A stretch of 64,000 nt of DNA, from contig CAYNZP010000006.1 of assembly GCA_964401835.1 (NCBI GenBank), forward strand, positions 1-64,000, given 5' to 3'. The position numbers were made by a program, and so were the translations under genes. Of this stretch, positions 18,222-24,748 are shown piece after piece. Numbering within the stretch: position 1 is the first letter of the stretch; each line of letters starts with the position of its first letter. Source of the stretch: CAYNZP01 sp964401835. GTDB lineage: Bacteria > Planctomycetota > Phycisphaerae > SM23-33. A model generated the notes under the pieces. That model ran no database searches, was not told the DNA's origin, and saw only the letters and a program-made list of their open reading frames with translations.

Positions 18222-18479
18222 ATGACAAAGGAAAAGAAAATCACGTTTGAACAGGCCCTGGCCAAGCTCGACGAGATAGTGACCCAGGTCGAGCAGGGAA
18301 AGGTTTCGCTCGAGCAGTCCATCGAAAAATACGCTGAGGGCATGGAACTCATTAAGCAGTGCCGTTCGATACTGGCCAAGGCGGAAAAGAAAATCCAGGT
18401 GCTGTCCAAGGGCGAAGGTGAAAGCCTTACCCCCGCAGGCGAACTCGAAGAACCCGCCGAAGCTGAGGACGAAGATTAA
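18222..18479 (+). CDS. xseB: Exodeoxyribonuclease VII small subunit
   Basis: An 85-residue XseB, the small helical-hairpin subunit that decorates the XseA coiled coil. The family core is clear: ITFEQALAKLDEIVTQVEQGKVSLEQSIEKYAEGMEL. I start at the ATG at 18222 because AAGGAAG precedes it at proper spacing; the ATG at 18204 would add six residues. The C-terminus is an acidic, proline-containing tail. It directly follows xseA. Confidence 0.95.
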   Translation: MTKEKKITFEQALAKLDEIVTQVEQGKVSLEQSIEKYAEGMELIKQCRSILAKAEKKIQVLSKGEGESLTPAGELEEPAEAEDED

Positions 18480-18484
18480 CAGCC

Positions 18485-19075
18485 ATGCCGCTTGAAGCAC
18501 ATACAGCCAACGAAGCAAGGTATTATCTCATGGTCGCCCGCTGCCAGTCATGCGGCAAGGGGCCATGGGTTTTCGATAATGCCCGGCAGACCCAGCCCAA
18601 GACAAAGAATTTTACAGTTCATGCGCACTGTAAAAACTGCGGCAATAAACAAAACTTCAAATTTGCGTATTCCCATGACATTCCAGCAGCCGGCAAAGAT
18701 GCCGAAACCATCAACCCCACAAAGTCGCCAAGTAGGATAATAGACCTGAACCAATGGCTGAGCCTTTTTTACCTCATGCTCGAATCGGCATCTTCCGAAA
18801 AAGATCCAGCCGTATCTCGAAGCACCAGTTATTGCGCAGCTATGTGTCTGGGCGAGGCTTTGAAATTCTATAAAGGTGATGATGAACTTCCGCCAGAGTC
18901 AGCCTTTTTCTTCCCCGAGACGCAAAGAGTATTCCACCAACAGCCGGAAAAGTTCGCCCGCCAGAAACTCAGAGACATACAAGCGAAATTGCCCAAGGTC
19001 GGAGTCATGGCCCGGCGCATTGCTCGCGATGATCGCGTCAAAAAACGCCGTTGGTGGCAATTCTGGACCAGATAG
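18485..19075 (+). CDS. Hypothetical protein with zinc-ribbon-like N-terminus
   Basis: A 196-residue protein with no assigned family. Two CxxC pairs near the N-terminus (CQSCGKGPW and CKNCGNKQN) are about 35 residues apart and look like a zinc ribbon. The remainder is helical, with a segment containing SYCAAMCLGEALKFYKG, and ends in a very basic tail (KKRRWWQFWTR). It lies 5 bp after xseB and before the M20 peptidase, so it is likely part of the same transcript. Confidence 0.7.
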   Translation: MPLEAHTANEARYYLMVARCQSCGKGPWVFDNARQTQPKTKNFTVHAHCKNCGNKQNFKFAYSHDIPAAGKDAETINPTKSPSRIIDLNQWLSLFYLMLESASSEKDPAVSRSTSYCAAMCLGEALKFYKGDDELPPESAFFFPETQRVFHQQPEKFARQKLRDIQAKLPKVGVMARRIARDDRVKKRRWWQFWTR

Positions 19076-19107
19076 TTTTAAAGTTAAGCAGTTTTAATGA
19101 GGACGAA

Positions 19108-20487
19108 ATGTTATCCAAAGAAGTACTTGAATATCTTGAAACCAACAAAGAGAAATATCTGGAAAAACTCTTTGAGTTGTTACGTTTCGCAAGTGTAGCC
19201 AACGACAAGTCCCAGCCGGACCAGTGCCAACTCTGCGTTGATTGGCTTTGCAATTACCTGACAACCCTCGGCTTCGAGACGCAGATTCTGCCAGCCGGCG
19301 AAAAGCCCTCCGTCCTGGCAACGATGCATGTCAGCGACGATGCACCAACGCTGCTCATCTACGGCCATTACGACGTCCAGCCGGTTGAGCCGCTGGAACT
19401 TTGGAACTCCAAGCCCTTCGAACCTGTCATCAAAGACGGCAACATCTACGCGCGGGGCGCCAACGACGACAAGGGCCAGCTCTTTACGCACATAATGGCT
19501 ATTGATGCACTGCATAACTGGGGAATCTTGCCGGTTAACATTAAATTTTTCATCGAGGGCATGGAAGAAATCGGCTCGCCGGGTCTGGAAGAATTTCTGG
19601 CAACGGCAAACAACACGCAATTGCTTCAGGCGGACGCAGCTGTTATCAGCGACTCGGAATTTTTCGCCGATGGCCTGCCAAGCATTACATATTCGCTTCG
19701 CGGCCTGGCCTATGGAGAAATAACCCTCACAGGCCCGAATCAGGACGTGCACAGCGGCATACACGGCGGAGCGTTGACTAACCCGATAAACGCCCTTACT
19801 ACGCTTATAGCAAAGATGCACGACGAAAACGGCAGGGTGACATTGCCCGGTTTTTACGATGATGTCATCGAGCTTACCGAGTCCGAGCACGATGAATGGA
19901 AAAAACTCCCCTTCAACGAGTCAGAATATGCCAAATCTCTGGGTGTCGATGCTCTTGGTGGCGGAGAGAAGAATTTCAGCGTGCTGGAACGCCGCTGGGC
20001 AAGGCCGACGCTTGACTGTAACGGTATCATCGGTGGCCATACCGGCGAAGGCGCCAAAACAATCATCCCGGAAAAGGCTTCAGCCAAGATATCAATGCGG
20101 CTGGTACCGAACCAGGACCCTGAAAAAATCGCAGCTGGCCTGGAAGAGTTCATCAACCAAAACGTCACTGCAGGTATAAAGGCATCATTTAAGATTCAGG
20201 CAAAGGCCAGACCAGGGCTGCTGGAGAAAGATTCCCCGGTAATGGGGGCTGCAATAAAGGCTTATCTTGAGGGTTTCGGGAAAGAGCCGGCCTTTATCCG
20301 CTGCGGCGCCTCGGTGCCGATAACCGAGCTGTTCCAGCGCCTTTTGGGCCTGGAGGCTGTGCTTATGGGCTTTGGTCTGCCGGATGACAACCTCCACGGG
20401 CCCAACGAAAAGTTCCGCCTGGATCAGCTTTACCGCGGCGCCAAAACCTCAGCTGCCTTCATGCAGAACGTCAAAGAGGCGTTTTAG
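19108..20487 (+). CDS. M20-family metallopeptidase (dipeptidase type)
   Basis: A 459-residue M20 peptidase. The metal-site motifs are visible: LIYGHYDVQPVEP (His and catalytic Asp), ARGANDDKGQ (bridging Asp), FIEGMEEIGSPGLEE (catalytic and ligand Glu), and a late HGPNEKF (ligand His). The bacterial dimerisation domain lies between, around HSGIHGGALTNP. Family members cleave dipeptides or related amides using two zinc ions. There is no signal peptide, so it is cytoplasmic. The ATG at 19108 follows GAGGACG; a start at 19051 overlapping the previous gene is less likely. Confidence 0.9.
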   Translation: MLSKEVLEYLETNKEKYLEKLFELLRFASVANDKSQPDQCQLCVDWLCNYLTTLGFETQILPAGEKPSVLATMHVSDDAPTLLIYGHYDVQPVEPLELWNSKPFEPVIKDGNIYARGANDDKGQLFTHIMAIDALHNWGILPVNIKFFIEGMEEIGSPGLEEFLATANNTQLLQADAAVISDSEFFADGLPSITYSLRGLAYGEITLTGPNQDVHSGIHGGALTNPINALTTLIAKMHDENGRVTLPGFYDDVIELTESEHDEWKKLPFNESEYAKSLGVDALGGGEKNFSVLERRWARPTLDCNGIIGGHTGEGAKTIIPEKASAKISMRLVPNQDPEKIAAGLEEFINQNVTAGIKASFKIQAKARPGLLEKDSPVMGAAIKAYLEGFGKEPAFIRCGASVPITELFQRLLGLEAVLMGFGLPDDNLHGPNEKFRLDQLYRGAKTSAAFMQNVKEAF

Positions 20488-20511
20488 GCAAAAATCTGTC
20501 CCGTAAGTCAC

Positions 20512-20539
20512 TTGACAATATCCGAACTTTCGTCATAAT
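20512..20539 (+). promoter_or_regulatory. Sigma-70-like promoter for rplU
   Basis: TTGACA (20512-20517) and CATAAT (20534-20539) are separated by 16 bp and lie about 35 bp upstream of the rplU GTG. This is one of the best promoter matches in the window and fits a highly expressed ribosomal protein gene. Confidence 0.65.
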
Positions 20540-20572
20540 TGCTCGCTTTCTCGTAGCGTAAGGAGCATTAAA

Positions 20573-20890
20573 GTGTACGCAGTTATAGAAGATAGCGGCC
20601 AGCAGTTCCGTGTCAGCGAAGGCGATGAGCTGACCGTCGATCTGCGGGAATTGGCAGAAGATACAAAGGAAATGGAATTCGACCGCGTCCTTCTCGTTAG
20701 CAACGAAGGCGACGTCAAGGTCGGCACACCTCTGGTTGATGGCGCAAAGGTCGTCGCTGAGATTCTCGCTCCCGAAGAAAAGGGCAAGAAGGTATTCAGC
20801 TATTACCTTCGCCGTCGCAAAGCCTCACGACGCAAAAAAGGCCACCGCCAAAAATTCACAAAGGTTCGCATAACAAAAATCGTTGCCTGA
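20573..20890 (+). CDS. rplU: 50S ribosomal protein L21
   Basis: A 105-residue ribosomal protein L21, which binds 23S rRNA in the large subunit. It begins MYAVIEDSGQQFRVSEGDEL and ends with the basic KASRRKKGHRQKFTKVRITKI segment typical of the family. The start is GTG, well supported by AAGGAG eight bases upstream. In most bacteria rpmA (L27) follows directly; here it does not, and the next gene is a convergent amidase. Confidence 0.97.
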   Translation: MYAVIEDSGQQFRVSEGDELTVDLRELAEDTKEMEFDRVLLVSNEGDVKVGTPLVDGAKVVAEILAPEEKGKKVFSYYLRRRKASRRKKGHRQKFTKVRITKIVA

Positions 20891-21016
20891 TTCTTTTGGG
20901 GAAAATTAGTTGAAATTTTTGCGAACCCCCAGCAAGTGATTTATCACTAATAAATTACAGAAGGCGATTTTTGGCACACACCTGTCTTTGGAGGCCTAAA
21001 AAAAGCGGAATTGGCG

Positions 21017-21128
21017 TATAATATATGTGTAAAGCCCGCTACCTTCCGAAGACGGTAAACGAAAGAAACATAACGATGGTTTAGCGGACTTCACCCGGGC
21101 GCATACTGTAGCGTCCGGGTGTTTTTTT
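21017..21128 (+). ncRNA. Candidate small RNA with own -10 box and terminator
   Basis: TATAAT at 21017-21022 predicts transcription from about 21029. A 10-nt stem with one mismatch then forms: AAGCCCGCTA (21032-21041) with TAGCGGACTT (21082-21091). It encloses a smaller hairpin near CCG-AAGA-CGG. An intrinsic terminator follows at once: CACCCGGGCGC (21092-21102) with GCGTCCGGGTG (21111-21121) and seven Ts. No coding frame fits. The tight packing of start, stem and terminator within about 100 nt suggests a discrete RNA. No good -35 is seen. I do not recognise a known family. Confidence 0.6.
21092..21128 (+). terminator. Intrinsic terminator of the candidate small RNA
   Basis: An 11-bp GC-rich stem (21092-21102 with 21111-21121, one G-T pair) with an 8-nt loop, followed by seven Ts at 21122-21128. 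Confidence 0.85.
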
Positions 21129-21151
21129 ATGGAAGTTCAAGCCCCCTAATA

Positions 21152-21850
21152 CTACCGCAAATTCGCGGCAGCAATTCTGCGGGTCAGTTCTCTTCGAAGC
21201 GTCCAGCCCAGGTATTTATGAAACTGCCTGCCCGGACATGCCGTATTTGCCTGTGGTGCGTCCTTGTGGCCGATGACGTTTTCGGGCGGAATGTCATAGG
21301 TTATCATCAAATTCATGATAAGCTTTTTGAGAGACGCCAATTGTCGGCTTGATGGCATGCGGCTGGAAAAATCGCCCACAAGGCATATCCCGATGCCGAA
21401 ATTGTTATATTCGTTATTCGGTGTGCCGCCGCAGTGTGCCCCCCACTTCTGCATCTTCCATCGCGGGCCGACCTCTATCTTGCCGTCAGTTGAGCCTCGG
21501 CCGTTACAAATCACAAAATGATAGCCAAGACCATCCCAGCCCTTATCACGGTGCATCTTATCGAAAGTGCGAGCGTTGCCTTTTTCCGTCGCGCTGTGGT
21601 GGACAACTATGTAACGCCAATCGCGTTGATGTTTCTTCGGCGAAAAGCTCGTTTGGTTTTGCAAACCTGTGCTCTCTGACGGCGCTGGGGGTGCAGCAAC
21701 AGGTGCGGGCGAAGCGGGCCTGGGTTGCGGGGCTTTGAGATTCAGTTCATGGGCGGGAAGTTCGTTTATTATCCTCGTCGTCTGGGGAGCACAGCCGACA
21801 AGAAGACTCCCCAGCAAGACCACAATCACTGACATCCATGTCAAACGCAT
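21152..21850 (-). CDS. N-acetylmuramoyl-L-alanine amidase, lipoprotein
   Basis: A 232-residue lipoprotein amidase of the Amidase_2/PGRP fold that cuts the bond between muramic acid and the stem peptide. The signal ends in the lipobox LLVGC, so it should be lipid-anchored facing the periplasm. After a Pro/Ala-rich linker the catalytic domain shows VVHHSATEKG, HFVICNGRG and GHKDAPQANTACPG, which carry the zinc ligands. I start at the ATG at 21850, preceded by GAGG; a start at 21886 would spoil the signal peptide. The next gene upstream ends 37 bp before this start. Confidence 0.9.
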   Translation of the reverse strand: MRLTWMSVIVVLLGSLLVGCAPQTTRIINELPAHELNLKAPQPRPASPAPVAAPPAPSESTGLQNQTSFSPKKHQRDWRYIVVHHSATEKGNARTFDKMHRDKGWDGLGYHFVICNGRGSTDGKIEVGPRWKMQKWGAHCGGTPNNEYNNFGIGICLVGDFSSRMPSSRQLASLKKLIMNLMITYDIPPENVIGHKDAPQANTACPGRQFHKYLGWTLRRELTRRIAAANLR

Positions 21851-21887
21851 AACAATTACCTCAAGCGTAAATCCGTTGGGCAACACT

Positions 21888-22700
21888 TTAACGCGGCGAT
21901 GGCTCGATTAGCAAATATTCTTTGAGCGTGGAAAGCGAATCGATGTAATTTGTCTGGAACTTCGTTTCCCCGAAAATACGGACGAGTTTTTCGTCATTCG
22001 TAAAGACCCGGCAATAACATTTTTCATTGGTAAGACTTAGCGCCCACCGGATGTGCCAAAGTGTATTAAACGGCCGTTTTGGACTCTTGAAAAACAGCTG
22101 CGGCGTTTCGGGATAAACTTCTTTTATTTTTTTACTGTCAGCTGAGAATTTCGACAGATTGTCGGTATGAAAAAAAGCACTTTGCCCTCTCCTGCGAAGC
22201 GACAGCATGAACTGGCCAAAAGTTTCCTTGTCGGCTTGGAGCATTTCCAAAGCCCAACCGGCATCGACCAGGGAAACCTGGGCTCCTTCGGGCACAATTA
22301 CCACCTGCCCCGCACCTTTCCTGTAAGCCAAAGGCCCATAGGGCAAACCGTTGACGAAGACTTTATTAGACCCCAGGGAATATTCATTCAGCCATGCCGA
22401 AAAACGTTTGTTTTTCGACCAGATCAGGCCGTGCTGAACGTTTTGTTTGTCGCAGGAAACTGCCAGGGAGCTGTCGCCGTATCTTGAGATGAAATTCATG
22501 TAACCCGAAAGCCTAGGCCGGCTCTTGTGGTTTTGGACGTACATCGAATCGCTTAATGTCATATCCGCTTTCAGCTCATCGTCAAGAAAGCCAACAGCCG
22601 ATATGCCGATATAGACAACGACTATAATCGTGCCCCAGGCACAACCCATGAGAGTCCAGCGACACAGAAAGCCGATTATTTCCTTATTGCGTTCAGTCAT
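21888..22700 (-). CDS. Hypothetical protein with N-terminal membrane anchor
   Basis: A 270-residue protein of unknown family. One hydrophobic segment at about residues 10-36 should anchor it in the membrane, leaving a soluble domain of some 230 residues on the far side. No catalytic motif is visible. It lies between htpX and the amidase on the same strand, with small gaps, so it is likely part of an envelope-related transcript. Confidence 0.7.
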   Translation of the reverse strand: MTERNKEIIGFLCRWTLMGCAWGTIIVVVYIGISAVGFLDDELKADMTLSDSMYVQNHKSRPRLSGYMNFISRYGDSSLAVSCDKQNVQHGLIWSKNKRFSAWLNEYSLGSNKVFVNGLPYGPLAYRKGAGQVVIVPEGAQVSLVDAGWALEMLQADKETFGQFMLSLRRRGQSAFFHTDNLSKFSADSKKIKEVYPETPQLFFKSPKRPFNTLWHIRWALSLTNEKCYCRVFTNDEKLVRIFGETKFQTNYIDSLSTLKEYLLIEPSPR

Positions 22701-22744
22701 AACAATCCAATTAATCCAAAAATTTCCTCTGGATTAATATCGAC

Positions 22745-23692
22745 TTATTGCGTCAGGGACATGAGTCTTTGGACGCGATCTGCTATTGGCGGGTGTGTGC
22801 TGAATATCTTTTTCGATCGGGCTTCGAATTTCTTTATCGGGTGGACTATGTAAAGCGGCGCGGTAGCACGGTTGGCTACTTCCAGCACCTCGTCATCGCC
22901 GTTTAGCTTGGCCAGTGCCCGGGCAAGCCCTTCCGGGTTGCGTGTCAGCTCGACGCTGGCTGCATCGGCAAGATATTCCCGCTGACGAGATAGTGCCATC
23001 TGTATTATTCGCGCGAGAATCGGCGCGATTATCGCCAAAACTATGGCCACAACCAACAGGATGAGCTGGGCTGCCCCGTCGCCCTGGCTGCTCCTGCGTC
23101 TGGAGCGCCGGCTGCCGGCGCCAAACCACAGGCTGCGAAGGAAAATATCGCAAAGCATAACAAGTACGCCGACCATGACAGCCATCAGCATCGCGTAGAG
23201 AATGTCGTAATTCCTAACGTGACTGAGCTCATGGCCCATGACGCCTTGCAACTCATCACGGTTAAGCCTGCTGCGCAAACCCTTGGTAATGGCCACGCAT
23301 GCGTGCTTTGGGTTTCGCCCGGTCGCGAAGGCATTCATTGCTGTGTCGTCTATCAGAAAAATCCGCGGCAGCGGCAGGCCGCCCGCCAGACAAAGTTCCT
23401 CGACGACGTTGAAAAGCTGAGGATCGTCCTCCTGCTTTATCTCTTTGGCCCTGCTTAGGCCCAAAAGCGCCGAACTGCCCCCGTAATAACTGGCCAGTGT
23501 CAGGCAAAACGCGACCACAGCCGCTATAACAGCAACAATAATGCTGAAGGCCCAGCGGTTCTCGCTTCCCCAGCCCCAAACCAGGCCGATAAGAACGCCA
23601 AGTCCAATAAAAAAGACCATAAACCCCGCAATCAGAAAAAAGGTGTTTCGCTTATTGCGGGCGATAAGTGTATGAAAAGTCTCTACTGCCAT
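22745..23692 (-). CDS. htpX: HtpX-like M48 membrane metalloprotease
   Basis: A 315-residue M48 peptidase of the HtpX type, used for membrane-protein quality control. Two N-terminal membrane spans (about residues 17-40 and 48-70) precede the zinc motif HELSH at 154-158, with the third ligand Glu expected in SRQREYLADAASV. Two more hydrophobic segments lie between. The end carries the family phrase STHPPIADRVQRL. It pairs with lemA upstream, a common arrangement, but a 273-bp palindromic element separates them. Confidence 0.92.
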   Translation of the reverse strand: MAVETFHTLIARNKRNTFFLIAGFMVFFIGLGVLIGLVWGWGSENRWAFSIIVAVIAAVVAFCLTLASYYGGSSALLGLSRAKEIKQEDDPQLFNVVEELCLAGGLPLPRIFLIDDTAMNAFATGRNPKHACVAITKGLRSRLNRDELQGVMGHELSHVRNYDILYAMLMAVMVGVLVMLCDIFLRSLWFGAGSRRSRRRSSQGDGAAQLILLVVAIVLAIIAPILARIIQMALSRQREYLADAASVELTRNPEGLARALAKLNGDDEVLEVANRATAPLYIVHPIKKFEARSKKIFSTHPPIADRVQRLMSLTQ

Positions 23693-23700
23693 TATTTCTT

Positions 23701-23973
23701 AGAGCCCATAACAAAACCTCACGCTAGCCGCGTTTGCCCCAAAATCGGATGGCTGCGAGGCGTCGGCGACAACGCCATACCTTAACGGTATGGCGAGGAG
23801 CCGCAACAAAGCAGACGCCGATTTTCGGCCAAACCCTTTGGGACGCCGCCCTTTTGTCCGCATACGGCGTCGCTCGAAAGTCAATGATGCCAAAGGCATC
23901 GTATCCTCCTCGCTCCTTGCCTGCGAACAAAAAATCAGGCGTCGCGGCCGCGGGAGATTTTGTTATGGGCTCT
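23701..23973 (-). repeat. Dispersed palindromic element, copy 1
   Basis: A 273-bp element related to those at 48395-48665 and 59581-59852, here in opposite orientation. It is bounded by imperfect terminal inverted repeats: AGAGCCCATAACAAAA at the left end and its complement at the right end. Internal hairpins include CCATACC/GGTATGG (23775-23793) and a GATGCC/GGCATC pair. It fits almost exactly between the lemA stop and the htpX start, with 6 bp and 8 bp left over. Short open frames inside are by-products of the GC-rich palindromes. Confidence 0.88.
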
Positions 23974-23979
23974 CTTTTC

Positions 23980-24534
23980 TTAAAACTTCACTTCCGGCGT
24001 TTCGCGGTGCGTGGGATCTTCGATTTCGAAATAGTCTCTCGCCTGGAAGCTGAACATATTCGCGACCATGTTGTTGGGGAACGTCTCACGGGCTGTGTTG
24101 TAGATAGCCGTCGTATCATTGTAATGCTGCCGCGAGAAAGCGATCTTGTTTTCCGTGCTGGTGAGTTCTTCCTGCAGCTGCATGAAGTTCTCATTGGCTT
24201 TCAGGTTAGGATAACTTTCCGAAAGTGCGAACAACTGCCGCAACGCGCCCGTCAAAAAGTTCTCAGCCTCTGCCTGATTCTGGACACCATCAGCTGAAAT
24301 GGCTGCGTTTCGCGCCTGGATGACACGCTCGAGCGTCTCTTTTTCGTGGGCGGCGTAGCCTTTGACCGTATTGACCAGGTTCGGAATCAAATCGTAACGA
24401 CGTTTGAGTTGGACATCGATCTGGCTCCATGCCTCCTGGCAACGGATCCTCTTTTGAACGAGCCCGTTGTAAATCGCTATCAGCGCGAACGCTATCAAAA
24501 CGACAACTACTAATAATATCCCTAAAACGATCAT
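23980..24534 (-). CDS. lemA: LemA family protein
   Basis: A 184-residue LemA protein: one N-terminal membrane helix (about residues 2-24), then a helical domain. The family core is VQKRIRCQEAWSQIDVQLKRRYDLIPNLV and the region around AISADGVQNQAEAENFLTGALRQL. LemA proteins are often paired with HtpX; their exact role is unclear. AAAGGATAGG upstream supports the start. The end is separated from htpX by a palindromic repeat. Confidence 0.92.
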   Translation of the reverse strand: MIVLGILLVVVVLIAFALIAIYNGLVQKRIRCQEAWSQIDVQLKRRYDLIPNLVNTVKGYAAHEKETLERVIQARNAAISADGVQNQAEAENFLTGALRQLFALSESYPNLKANENFMQLQEELTSTENKIAFSRQHYNDTTAIYNTARETFPNNMVANMFSFQARDYFEIEDPTHRETPEVKF

Positions 24535-24748
24535 GGCCTATCCTTTCAATTTTCCCAAAGCCCAGCAGCTGATTCGTGTATGAAGTTATCTCTGCGACAA
24601 GCAAATATCAAGGTAATCGCACCTTCTCTTTTTCTCAGACGCCCCTAGCACCGCAAATGTTCACCACAAATTTTACTTTTCTCTCAGACGCAGATTTACA
24701 ATAAAGGTTATAATTCGCATTGACAGATTGATGCTTAAAGGGTGTTTT

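Noticed and set aside
23734..23970. Protein-coding genes inside palindromic copy 1
   Set aside because: Overlapping Arg- and Ala-rich frames occur on both strands in all copies because the repeat is GC-rich and palindromic; none has a ribosome binding site or a family match.
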